This document shows positions 15,777 through 23,735 of a stretch of DNA of 64,000 bases, piece after piece. The position numbers were made by a program, and so were the translations under genes. This DNA comes from Hoeflea_A sp965228785 (GTDB lineage Bacteria > Pseudomonadota > Alphaproteobacteria > Rhizobiales > Rhizobiaceae), in the NCBI GenBank assembly GCA_965228785.1, contig CBDDIF010000002.1:1860001-1924000 (forward strand). Reading direction: 5' to 3'. Every line of letters begins with the position of its first letter. Within the stretch, counting starts at the first letter, position 1. Under the pieces are notes generated by a model that ran no database searches, had not been told where the DNA came from, and saw nothing but the letters and a program-made list of their open reading frames with translations.

Positions 15777-16756
15777 ATCGATACATCGCTGAATGCGAGC
15801 CCGTCGGCACCGTCACCGGCGGATAGAATGCGATTGACCGTCCAGTCCTCGGTGTCGATCTCGACGACATTGCCGCTGGCCTGCGCACCGACAAACAGAG
15901 ACGAGCCATCGGGAGCGAAAAGCAGCGATGCCGGGGTCGTCGCGCCTACCGACTTCAGATCAACCTCGGCGATTTCGGCATGGGAAGCCGCATCGTAGAC
16001 GACAATGCGGTCCTGATGCAGGTCAGCGACGGCAACAGCATGGCCCTCCGGGTGGAAACGAACTCGAATGGGCAGGAATCCCACATCGACATGGGCCAGG
16101 TGATCCATCGTATCGACATCGAAAACAAAGATGTCCTGCGACTGATTGTTTCCGACCCAAAGCGTCCGGCCATCCGGGCTGACATCAACGGCCTCAGGTC
16201 CCTCGCCGGCTTCGATCGTCTGGCGCAAACGCATGGTTTCCGTGTCGATCACACTCAGCGTATCGGACCCTCTGCTGGTCACGAAGGCCGTTTTGGAGTC
16301 GGGAGAAAGCGCAAGGAGATGTGACCCCAACTGATCCGTCGATGCAATGCCTGTTGTTTCTCCGCGATCGATATCGACGCGGATGACGTCGCGGGTTTCT
16401 TCGGTCGTGGTAATAACGTCGTTGGTTCCATCCAACCAGGCAATACCGTGCGGCGCCTGATGCGGCGCTATCGAGATCGTATCTCGGAGGCTGGCGGTGG
16501 AAACGTCGAAAACGTTGAGTTCCTCGCCGACATATCCGTCTTCCAGGTAGGAAACGACCACCACGGTCTTTCCGTCCGGCGACAGCGCCAATTCATGGGG
16601 CGATCCGCCGGTGACTGGCCGGGCCACTTCGGTTCCGGATTCGAGGTCGATAAAGCTGACCGTTCCCTCGAATTTGTTGCCGACCATCAGGGTCGTTGCC
16701 AGCGCCGGGGCAGTGAGGCCCGCGACGGCTGCCAGTGCGACAAGCATCGTACGCAT
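15767..16756 (-). CDS. Periplasmic YVTN-type beta-propeller protein
   Basis: A 329-residue exported protein. Signal peptide MRTMLVALAAVAGLTAPALA, then about seven propeller blades with the typical LxxSPDGKTxxV and VSPDGRTLWVGNN repeats and strands such as VIDTETMRLRQTIEAGEGPEAVDVS. These propellers often accompany periplasmic cytochromes or bind surface partners; no catalytic residues are evident. ATG 16756 follows a strong GAAGAGGAGA ribosome-binding site and starts the signal peptide; the frame is open 18 codons further but without support. Monocistronic. Confidence 0.85.
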   Translation of the reverse strand: MRTMLVALAAVAGLTAPALATTLMVGNKFEGTVSFIDLESGTEVARPVTGGSPHELALSPDGKTVVVVSYLEDGYVGEELNVFDVSTASLRDTISIAPHQAPHGIAWLDGTNDVITTTEETRDVIRVDIDRGETTGIASTDQLGSHLLALSPDSKTAFVTSRGSDTLSVIDTETMRLRQTIEAGEGPEAVDVSPDGRTLWVGNNQSQDIFVFDVDTMDHLAHVDVGFLPIRVRFHPEGHAVAVADLHQDRIVVYDAASHAEIAEVDLKSVGATTPASLLFAPDGSSLFVGAQASGNVVEIDTEDWTVNRILSAGDGADGLAFSDVSMKV

Positions 16757-16909
16757 GTTGATCTCCTCTTCCGGTTGGTTGGCCGACCCGCCCGCCGTGC
16801 CTGTATGCATCGGACGTGGGAATTGAATTCAGGCTTTTCCGGGGCAGCAGAACTGCTTGAACATTCAGGCGACAGCCATATTTCCTGCTTGGGAGCGGGG
16901 AGTCCCAAG

Positions 16910-17374
16910 ATGGACAAATCAGATAACGCGGGAGTCAGAATACCACCACCGCTGGTTTTCCTGGCAGCGCTGCTGGCGGGCCTGTGGTGGGATTCGCCGT
17001 GGTTTGCCGGGCGCGCAACAGGCACCGGCTCGCTGGTGCTGGGCAGCATCATCACCTTAGCCGGTTTGTGGCTGATGGCCGCCGGAGCCATAGGACATCG
17101 ACGCGCGGGCACCAATATCGAGCCCTGGCATCCGACGACGGCGCTTATTACAACCGGAATCTACGGCTACTCGCGCAACCCGATTTACCTCGGCATGGCC
17201 ACCGTACAGGCCGGAATTGCGGTCTGCGGCGCCAGCCTTGGAGCGTTGGTCATGATCATCCCGTTCCTGGCGTTCATCCAGTACTATGTGATCAGGCGTG
17301 AGGAACGCTATCTGGCTTCCAAATTCGGCAGCGCTTACGAAGACTACAAGAACCAGGTACGCCGCTGGATCTGA
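16910..17374 (+). CDS. Isoprenylcysteine carboxyl methyltransferase (ICMT)-family membrane protein
   Basis: A 154-residue membrane protein with about four hydrophobic segments and the ICMT/PEMT signature: TTGIYGYSRNPIYLGM (SAM-binding RNPxY region), then REERYLASKFGSAYEDYKNQVRRWI at the C terminus (E-x-x-L-x-x-x-F-G-x-x-Y-x-x-Y). Bacterial members methylate unknown small molecules or lipids with SAM. ATG 16910 is preceded by GGGAG; an open frame reaching far upstream overlaps the beta-propeller gene on the other strand and is not real. Converges on the XRE regulator gene. Confidence 0.85.
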   Translation: MDKSDNAGVRIPPPLVFLAALLAGLWWDSPWFAGRATGTGSLVLGSIITLAGLWLMAAGAIGHRRAGTNIEPWHPTTALITTGIYGYSRNPIYLGMATVQAGIAVCGASLGALVMIIPFLAFIQYYVIRREERYLASKFGSAYEDYKNQVRRWI

Positions 17375-17375
17375 T

Positions 17376-17391
17376 CGCACACGAAAGTGCG
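17376..17391. terminator. Small hairpin between convergent ICMT-like and XRE genes
   Basis: CGCAC and GTGCG pair around a six-base loop, followed by TTT. A weak terminator candidate for the plus-strand gene. Confidence 0.3.
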
Positions 17392-17398
17392 TTTCGGC

Positions 17399-17782
17399 TC
17401 AAAGTGCGCCTTCGAGCTGCTTTTCCAGACGATTCAGCTTCCTGGCCGACGCGTTGAGTTCTGTTTTGAGTTCGCGCATTTCATCAAGGATCTCGCGCAG
17501 TGCATTGCCGTGAGGCGCTTCAACCCGTTTCTGAACACCTTCCTGAGCGCTTTCGGCGATGCCACTGATCAACCAGCGCAGGGAAACGTTGAGAATGGCC
17601 GCAATCATTTGCGTTTTGTTGGACCGCGGCCTGGTCTTGCCGGACTCCCATCCGGCGAGTGTTTTCGGGGTCAGGCCGAGCCGGGCAGCCAATTCGTCTC
17701 GCGTCAGGTGCTGCGCTTCCCGCGCAGCCGTAACCCGCCCGGCGAAGGTCGAATACTGTGTGCCGGTCTCGTTGTCGTTCAT
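17399..17782 (-). CDS. XRE-family transcriptional regulator with C-terminal coiled coil
   Basis: A 127-residue regulator. A helix-turn-helix of the XRE/Cro type covers about residues 13-66: FAGRVTAAREAQHLTRDELAARLGLTPKTLAGWESGKTRPR, with LxxLxGxSxxWLxxG-like end (VSLRWLISG). The C-terminal part (REILDEMRELKTELNASARKLNRLEKQLEGAL) is a predicted coiled coil, so it likely dimerises. ATG 17782 has GAGGAGCGGG before it; 11 upstream codons are open but unsupported. It is separated from egtBD by about 190 bases; a link to ergothioneine control is only positional. Confidence 0.8.
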   Translation of the reverse strand: MNDNETGTQYSTFAGRVTAAREAQHLTRDELAARLGLTPKTLAGWESGKTRPRSNKTQMIAAILNVSLRWLISGIAESAQEGVQKRVEAPHGNALREILDEMRELKTELNASARKLNRLEKQLEGAL

Positions 17783-17943
17783 ACTGCCCGCTCCTCGTTT
17801 CGTTTGCATCGTCACTTAATTCGACGATGCGCTGACCGCGTTTGCTGCGGTGCACGCGGCTGTTTTAACAGGCCGGAAGCATTGAGCAAGCTTGTGGCCA
17901 AACTAATCGGCCGTGTGTGACAAATCTGCTCACTCAACGAAGT

Positions 17944-17973
17944 CGCCGGCGGATCCCGTCGGACCCGCCGGCG
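17944..17973. terminator. 9-bp perfect GC hairpin downstream of egtBD
   Basis: CGCCGGCGG pairs with CCGCCGGCG around an 11-base loop, 34 bases after the stop of egtBD on its strand. There is no T-run on either side, so factor-independent termination is uncertain. Confidence 0.4.
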
Positions 17974-18006
17974 TACTGGCTTGGTGCTGCCGACACGCGA
18001 TACGGT

Positions 18007-20253
18007 TCAGGTCAGCACCGCCACACCGAAATGGTTGTCGTCGTCGGTCCATAGATCAGCGAGCTGCCAGCCGGCGCGCCTGGCAAGATCCCGGAACCTG
18101 TCCGGCGTGTATTTGTGCGAGTTTTCCGTGTGGATCGTTTCTCCTTCGGCAAATTGCATTATCTTGCCGCCAACGGTCACTTGCTGACTTTCCCGGCTGA
18201 CGAGATGCATTTCGATACGGGACTCGCTGTCGTTCCAACGGGCCTTATGGCGAAATGCGGCGGGGTCGAAATTGGCACCGAGCTCGCGGTTGATACGGGT
18301 CAACAGGTTGAGATTGAACGCCGCGGTCACACCTTCGCTGTCGTCATAGGCGCGCAGCAAAATTTCGCGGTCTTTGACGAGATCAAACCCGATGACAAAT
18401 GCCGCAACATTGTCGATTCCCCGCAGGCGACGCATCAGATCGATACCCGCCTCGACCGAGAAGTTGCCGATCGTCGACCCGGGAAAGAACAGAATTTTGG
18501 ACGCATCCCCACAGGCATCGGGCAAATCGAAATCCGCGGTGAAGTCCGCTACGACCGGATGCACATCCAATGCGGTGTAATCGTCGGCCAACAGTCGGGC
18601 GGCATCGATCAGATGTTCGGCCGAAATATCGACGGGCACATAGGCCGCCAGTTGAGGCAGGGCATCGAGAAGAATGCGGGTCTTGACGCTGGACCCGCTG
18701 CCCAGTTCGACGAGTGCAGCACCCTTTGGGGCATGATTCAGGAGGTCTTCGGCCCGCGCTTCCAGAATGGCCGTCTCGGTTCGCGTCGGATAGTAATCGT
18801 CCAACCGGGTGATGCGATCAAACAGTTCGGAACCCGCCGCGTCGTAAAGCCATTTGCTTTCAATCGTTTTCTGCTCGGCGGCGAGGCCTGACAGGATCGA
18901 GCCGGCAAAGCCGCTGGCGGGCATGGCGGCCGCGTGCGTTGTCCGCGTCCCGTCACGCTTTTCACCATCTTCGGCAAGCCTTAGTCCCAGCATCTGCCAG
19001 CGCTGGTGAGGATAGAAGAAAGTGCGATAGGACGGCCGCATTTGCGCCAGCGGCGTGGCGCAGGAACCGCCGCGCAGCACAAACTGGTTGCACATGAACT
19101 TGCCGTTGTATTCGCCGATTGCTCCCTCTGGCGGACGAAAGCCGGGATAGGGCGTGAACGGGCTGCGCGTCCATTCCCAGACATCACCCCAGAACTGCTC
19201 GCCGGTCTCCGCATCCGCTTTCAAAGAGCGGATGTCGGACGGCATCGGCCGGTAATTTCCGCCGTCGAGAAAATTGCCGCGGATCGGCCGGTCGCGAGCG
19301 ACCACCTCCCATTCGGCTTCGCCCGGCAGTCGTTTTCCGGCCCAGCGCGCATAGGCATCGGCCTCGTAGTAACTGACATGAACCACCGGTGCGTCGAGGT
19401 TGACAGGTTGCGCGCCGCGCAGAGAGTAACTCCACCACTCGTCATCCTGGTGCCACCAGTAAAGCGGTGCGTCCCAGCCTTCGCGCTGGCTGCACGCCCA
19501 ACCGTCGGAAAGCCACAGGGTCGCGGTTCGATAGCCGCCATCCTCCATAAAGGCGATCCAGTCCCGGTTGGTGACAGGTCTCGACGCCAGGCGGAATGGG
19601 TCGAGCCACAGCCGGTGACGCGGCCCCTCGCAATCATAGGCAAACCCGTTGCCATCGTGGCCGATCTCCACCAGGCCACCTTCGTTCTCAATCCATCCGA
19701 GCGGTTGCTCGTTCGACAGTTTGATCGGTTCGGGTGCGCGATAGGCCGGCAGCAAAGGGTTGTGCGACAGGGCGTGCAGCAGATCGGTGACCAGGAGTTC
19801 CTGATGCTGCATTTCATGATGACAGCCGAGTACCATCAGATCATGGATATCTTCGCTGTCGTGGCGTTCTTCATCCAGCAACAGGCGCATCGCTTCGTCG
19901 ACATGAACGCGATATTTCAGCACTTCCGAAACCAGCGGGCGCGACAGCATGCCCCGTTTGGAGCGAGTGTGCCGCGGGCCGGCCTGGACGTAATAGGAGT
20001 TGAACAGAAAGGCAAAGCGTTCGTCGGGTGATTGGTAGCCCGATACACGATGCCTGAGAATGAACTCTTCGAAAAACCAGCTGGTGTGGGCCAGGTGCCA
20101 TTTGGCGGGGCTTGCGTCCTCCATTGACTGCAAGGTCATGTCTTCCGGGCTCAACCCTTCGACAAGCGCCTCGCTGCGGGCGCGAACGGAGTCGTAGAGA
20201 GAAATGCCAGTATCGGTTGCTGGCAAGGAGCGGTGTTTGGGCGTCACTGTCAC
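18007..20253 (-). CDS. egtBD: EgtB-EgtD fusion, ergothioneine biosynthesis
   Basis: A 748-residue bifunctional protein. Residues 1 to about 425 are EgtB, the iron-dependent sulfoxide synthase: a DinB-like helical domain with the three iron ligands (H56 in HLAHTSWFF, H146 and H150 in HHEMQHQE) and an FGE-sulfatase fold (RPVTNRDW, RLPGEAEWE, GNVWEW-like GDVWEWTRS, FVLRGGSC). From about 445 to the end is EgtD, the SAM-dependent histidine N-alpha-trimethyltransferase: KWLYDAAGSELFDRIT, YYPTRTET, SAM motif LVELGSGSSVKTR, and HTENSHKY near the C terminus. The linker contains no stop. GTG 20253 has GAGG at the right distance. EgtC and EgtE are not in the window. Order is the reverse of fungal Egt1; I recall the same order as EgtBD in Methylobacterium. 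Confidence 0.93.
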   Translation of the reverse strand: MTVTPKHRSLPATDTGISLYDSVRARSEALVEGLSPEDMTLQSMEDASPAKWHLAHTSWFFEEFILRHRVSGYQSPDERFAFLFNSYYVQAGPRHTRSKRGMLSRPLVSEVLKYRVHVDEAMRLLLDEERHDSEDIHDLMVLGCHHEMQHQELLVTDLLHALSHNPLLPAYRAPEPIKLSNEQPLGWIENEGGLVEIGHDGNGFAYDCEGPRHRLWLDPFRLASRPVTNRDWIAFMEDGGYRTATLWLSDGWACSQREGWDAPLYWWHQDDEWWSYSLRGAQPVNLDAPVVHVSYYEADAYARWAGKRLPGEAEWEVVARDRPIRGNFLDGGNYRPMPSDIRSLKADAETGEQFWGDVWEWTRSPFTPYPGFRPPEGAIGEYNGKFMCNQFVLRGGSCATPLAQMRPSYRTFFYPHQRWQMLGLRLAEDGEKRDGTRTTHAAAMPASGFAGSILSGLAAEQKTIESKWLYDAAGSELFDRITRLDDYYPTRTETAILEARAEDLLNHAPKGAALVELGSGSSVKTRILLDALPQLAAYVPVDISAEHLIDAARLLADDYTALDVHPVVADFTADFDLPDACGDASKILFFPGSTIGNFSVEAGIDLMRRLRGIDNVAAFVIGFDLVKDREILLRAYDDSEGVTAAFNLNLLTRINRELGANFDPAAFRHKARWNDSESRIEMHLVSRESQQVTVGGKIMQFAEGETIHTENSHKYTPDRFRDLARRAGWQLADLWTDDDNHFGVAVLT

Positions 20254-20474
20254 GGTACCTCATTGATTGCGGAGTTGTATGCACTGCCGTCTTGTCGGGC
20301 TCCTTTTCGCCGCCTTTTCAGGAGTATACGGTGCCCAATCGCTCCGCCCCCGCATCAGCCGCACCTCGAATATCCGCTTGAAATAAGGCGCAGCCGAGAC
20401 GGGGAACAGACCCGACCGATCACAGTTGCGTAACTTCGGCGAAGCCGCGTTACCCGTAAAGGTCGTGACGACCG

Positions 20475-20501
20475 GCCTCCTGACAGAGATTGTCAGGAGG
20501 C
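20475..20501. terminator. 11-bp perfect hairpin over the 3' end of the dehalogenase-like gene
   Basis: GCCTCCTGACA pairs with TGTCAGGAGGC around the loop GAGAT. The right arm contains the stop codon of the gene at 20493. It is the strongest hairpin in the region between it and egtBD (20254-20492), and likely ends the transcript or protects its 3' end; no T-run is present. Confidence 0.5.
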
Positions 20502-21518
20502 ATGGGGTTTGTTGCGGCGCAGCCAGTCGGCAATGCCCTGACCGATCAGGTGCGGGTGATCTTCCTGCAGGAAATGCGTGCCAGCACCAACGAACCGGAC
20601 CTCCAGATTGGGCACGTTTTCGCTCAGGTAGTCGACCACCGGCTTCGGAGCCAAAGCGCCCGGTTCCGCATGAAACAGCAGTTTCGGTATCGGGCTCGCC
20701 ATCAGCCATTCGCCATTCTTCAGAACTTCAGCTTCGGCAAAGGGGGGCTCGCCGCCAATCGGGACTTCGCGCGGCCATTGCAAGGTGGGCAACCTGCTGT
20801 GACGCGTCGGGAACGGCGCGCGATAGGCCGCCATCTCTGCTTCGCTCAGGGACCGCACCACGCCCATTTCGGGCAGTATCGTCTCGACAAAGAAATTACC
20901 GTCGAGAACCATCTTCTCGCCGACATCCGCGGTCCGCAGATCACGAAACAGCGGGCCCAGTTGTGGCCCCATGGCCTCGTAACTTGGCATTGGCAATGCC
21001 GGCGGTACAAGCGCCTCCATGAAGGCAACCGCTGCCACCCGATCAGGATTCAACCGTGCGTGACGCATGCCGATCACCGAGCCCCAATCGTGGATGACCA
21101 GGACCATGTCATCGAGACCGAGCGCGTCGATAAAGCCATCCATATACGCTACGTGGTCCTGCAGCCGATACTCGATGTCGGGCTTTGCGCTGTCGCCCAT
21201 GCCGATCAGATCCGGCGCGACGGCGCGATATCCGGCAGCGACGACGTAGGGGATAATGTTGCGCCAAAGATAGGACGATGTCGGGTTGCCGTGCAGAAAA
21301 AGCACTGGCTGTCCACTGCCCTCATCAACATAGGCGATTGCCGAACCCTCGACCTCGACAGTTTTTTTGGCGAATGGAAATTCCGGCGAGATCGGCAGTT
21401 GGAGCGGCGGCTGCGACTGGGCCCGGCCCGCAACCGGCACACCAGCCGCCGCGGCAACCAGACCGGCCGTTCCAGCTGCAAGTGTAGCACGGCGTGACAT
21501 CAGAAGTTTTTGCGACAT
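20493..21518 (-). CDS. Tat-exported haloalkane dehalogenase-like alpha/beta hydrolase
   Basis: A 341-residue protein with a twin-arginine signal (MSRRATLAAGTAGLVAAAAG) and an alpha/beta-hydrolase body most like haloalkane dehalogenase subfamily II: N78 in HGNPTSSYLW (halide-binding Asn), nucleophile D144 followed by W145 in IHDWGS (second halide-binding residue), catalytic acid E168 in AFMEAL, and the base His in GAGTHFLQEDHP. All five key residues are present, so dehalogenation of short haloalkanes is plausible; most characterised dehalogenases are cytoplasmic, so Tat export is uncommon. ATG 21518 has GAGGAATTC before it. Monocistronic. Confidence 0.85.
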   Translation of the reverse strand: MSQKLLMSRRATLAAGTAGLVAAAAGVPVAGRAQSQPPLQLPISPEFPFAKKTVEVEGSAIAYVDEGSGQPVLFLHGNPTSSYLWRNIIPYVVAAGYRAVAPDLIGMGDSAKPDIEYRLQDHVAYMDGFIDALGLDDMVLVIHDWGSVIGMRHARLNPDRVAAVAFMEALVPPALPMPSYEAMGPQLGPLFRDLRTADVGEKMVLDGNFFVETILPEMGVVRSLSEAEMAAYRAPFPTRHSRLPTLQWPREVPIGGEPPFAEAEVLKNGEWLMASPIPKLLFHAEPGALAPKPVVDYLSENVPNLEVRFVGAGTHFLQEDHPHLIGQGIADWLRRNKPHAS

Positions 21519-21751
21519 TGAATTCCTCACCCGACAGGGCACGCACCATGCGCGCCTTCGCAATCTTCACCTAGGAAGTCATCGTCTCTGTCAAAACCGC
21601 CGGATTCGCGCCGCCACGGTGCAAAAACGATCCGGGACGAGAGGTTCGTTTTCGAGCGTCAGTCGGCCTGATGGCGACCGACACCGACCCGCCTCTAATT
21701 TACTTTCGGCGGACTTATTGTTACTATTCAAATGCAGGCGGAGCTGAAAAA

Positions 21752-23317
21752 ATGGATTTTAGTGAAATATTTACCGTATCAAATATTTCCAACATCATTG
21801 CCAGAATTCTTTACACCGGTGTACTTTTAATCGGGATCTTTTTATTGGCCAGATTGGCCATTCAACTGTGGACCGCAAAGCCGATCGCATTGGGCGAAAT
21901 CAAGTTCGTGGAAAACGGCGTCCAGAATGATGATCTGGTCAAAGGCGCAACTGAGGAAATAACCGATTATCGCAACCACATTCGCGATCTGATCAGCGAA
22001 TTCGTCAGCCAGGAAAAGGAACGGGTCGAGAAGGGCAATGAGGGGCAGCTCATCTACGAGCAGCTCTTCAGCGACGAAGAACTCGCCGACTTAACCTCTG
22101 CCGCCGATGCGGCACCGGAAATCGAATTCAAGATTCAAGGAAACGACGTCGGATCCTGGCTAAATGCAATCCGCAAGCTCATTGAACCGCGCAACGCCTT
22201 GCGGGTGAGCGTTTTCAAGCGGCAAACCGACCATTCCTTCTCGATCGGGTGGCCTCGACGCCACAAAAATATTGATGCCGGGCATGTCAAGCAGGGGTTT
22301 CGGGCCGGCCACGTCTCCCCCGACGCCATCAACCGGTCCATCGGTTGTCGTATCTTCTGGCTGGAACTGGCGGAGACATCCCCAAAAATCGCCGGGGTTT
22401 CACCCGGGATTTTTTGCCAATGGGTAAGCGCAAGCCAGGAATTCGACGTCGTTCAATCGATGCGCGCCAACTACGAGCAGCTGGACGAGATCGAAGCGCA
22501 GGTGAAGACGACGCTCACCCGCGTCGGGCCGATGGCTGACACGGTGGCAGGCTTCCCGCCTCTCCAGCATCTCGTGGTGCAACTCTATTCGCAGCTTCCC
22601 GATACCGACCCTACTCTTCTGGTCCATGCGCAAAACAATCTGCGGGAAGTCATCAGAGGCGGGCAGCCGAAAAAATACGAGAAGATAAAGGAGGATATCG
22701 AAACCGTTCTGGCGTCGGCGAATGAGGCTCCCATTTCAGCGGGCGAGATTGTCGAAATATCCGGCGGAAAGTCCGGCAGCATCCGGGCCACGCTGACGGC
22801 AATCCTGGCTGACGGGGACGGCAACCACTTTCTGCTGCTGCCCGACTATGCTTTCCCCAACGGGGCCTCGGAAGTGTTCCAGATCAACGAAGCGGATGGG
22901 TCGCTCACCCGAAAGGTTGCCACGCTTGACCGCTTCCTGCCGGAGCATTTCGTAGCCCTTGCCCGCGTCGATGAGAGTGTCAAATTCAGCAACACGGTGA
23001 ACGGTGTCTCCATTGCCGGCGCGGTATCCCCCCAAACGAACTCCAACGTCCGCGTTCTTTCAAAGGGCGAGACAATTGACAGCAAGATCTCCGCAACAAA
23101 GGTGACCTTTAAAAGCAATTCGAATTCCGGCGTCATCACCATCAGCAATGCATTCCAGCTGACACCAGCCGTCAGTCGTCCGGGCAGCGGCGGGTCGCCT
23201 GTCGTTGATGAAAATCGCAACTTGATTGGATTGCATCATTCCGCATCCAAGACGATCTCACTTGCCCTGCCGGCCAAAGCGATCCTTGACACGTATGGGC
23301 TGAAGCTCGCCGAGTAG
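21752..23317 (+). CDS. Membrane-anchored trypsin-fold protein, probably a pseudo-protease
   Basis: A 521-residue protein: one N-terminal transmembrane helix (about residues 14-38), a charged helical region to about 330, and a C-terminal domain that reads like a trypsin-fold domain (GSIRATLTAILADGDGN, then strands, ending SGGSPVVDENRNLIGLHHS). At the positions of the catalytic triad I find no support: the segment expected to hold His reads LLLPDYAFP, the Asp segment reads EHFVALARV, and the Ser loop is GSGGSPV, where the usual GxSGSPV has Ser at the third place and here it is Gly480. ATG 21752 has GGAG before it. AT content near the start is higher than in its neighbours. Family assignment and loss of catalysis are my inference. 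Confidence 0.55.
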   Translation: MDFSEIFTVSNISNIIARILYTGVLLIGIFLLARLAIQLWTAKPIALGEIKFVENGVQNDDLVKGATEEITDYRNHIRDLISEFVSQEKERVEKGNEGQLIYEQLFSDEELADLTSAADAAPEIEFKIQGNDVGSWLNAIRKLIEPRNALRVSVFKRQTDHSFSIGWPRRHKNIDAGHVKQGFRAGHVSPDAINRSIGCRIFWLELAETSPKIAGVSPGIFCQWVSASQEFDVVQSMRANYEQLDEIEAQVKTTLTRVGPMADTVAGFPPLQHLVVQLYSQLPDTDPTLLVHAQNNLREVIRGGQPKKYEKIKEDIETVLASANEAPISAGEIVEISGGKSGSIRATLTAILADGDGNHFLLLPDYAFPNGASEVFQINEADGSLTRKVATLDRFLPEHFVALARVDESVKFSNTVNGVSIAGAVSPQTNSNVRVLSKGETIDSKISATKVTFKSNSNSGVITISNAFQLTPAVSRPGSGGSPVVDENRNLIGLHHSASKTISLALPAKAILDTYGLKLAE

Positions 23318-23439
23318 GCACAGCTTCGTTGTGACGGGTATACGAATGTGACGTAGTTGCACCCGAAGAAGCGTATCACGCAGTTGAAAGGTGCACTGAC
23401 ATCGACCAAAAATTACTCTTGCCAATTCAGGACTGGCTT
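23318..23439. other. Intergenic sequence before the antitoxin remnant
   Basis: Part of a 418-base gap between the trypsin-fold gene and the DUF218 gene. Nothing but the antitoxin remnant at 23440-23673 is recognisable in the gap; no promoter or hairpin stands out. Confidence 0.4.
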
Positions 23440-23673
23440 ATGCGAACCATATCAGCATCGACGGCAAGGCATAAGTTCGGACAACTGATGGACATGGTTC
23501 AAACTGAGCCCATTAGAGTCACCAAGTTTGGAAAGGACGTAGCGATCCTGATTTAACCCGCCGATTTCCAACAATTGTTGGGCAGCGCCGATGAGGTCAA
23601 CCCGCCTGTTAAGCGTCTACATCGAAGAAGCACAAACCGTTGGGCAAAGGCCTATCAGGCCTTGGCCAGGTAG
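23440..23673 (+). pseudogene. Phd/YefM-type antitoxin gene with internal stop
   Basis: ATG 23440 opens a frame whose first 38 codons read MRTISASTARHKFGQLMD and then VQTEPIRVTKFGKDVAILI, a clear Phd/YefM N-terminal domain (DNA-binding half). A TAA at 23554-23556 interrupts it, but the same frame continues for 38 more codons with sense resembling the usual continuation (PADFQQLLGSADE) before TAG 23671. One base change in the TAA would restore a 77-residue antitoxin. No toxin gene of Doc, YoeB or VapC type follows; the next gene is DUF218 on the other strand. Probably the remains of a toxin-antitoxin pair. A functional 38-residue peptide cannot be excluded. Confidence 0.75.
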
Positions 23674-23735
23674 GCTACTGAGTGGCCGCTTGATCCACCT
23701 AAAAATGCAAGAAGATCCAACGCGCATGCATCCCG

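Noticed and set aside
19006..20031. 341-codon plus-strand frame opposite egtBD
   Set aside because: Shadow of the EgtB part, which has all iron ligands conserved.
18007..20253. Possibility that egtB and egtD are two genes joined by a sequencing error
   Set aside because: The linker is continuous, of reasonable composition, with no hint of frame change, and the same fused order is recalled from Methylobacterium.
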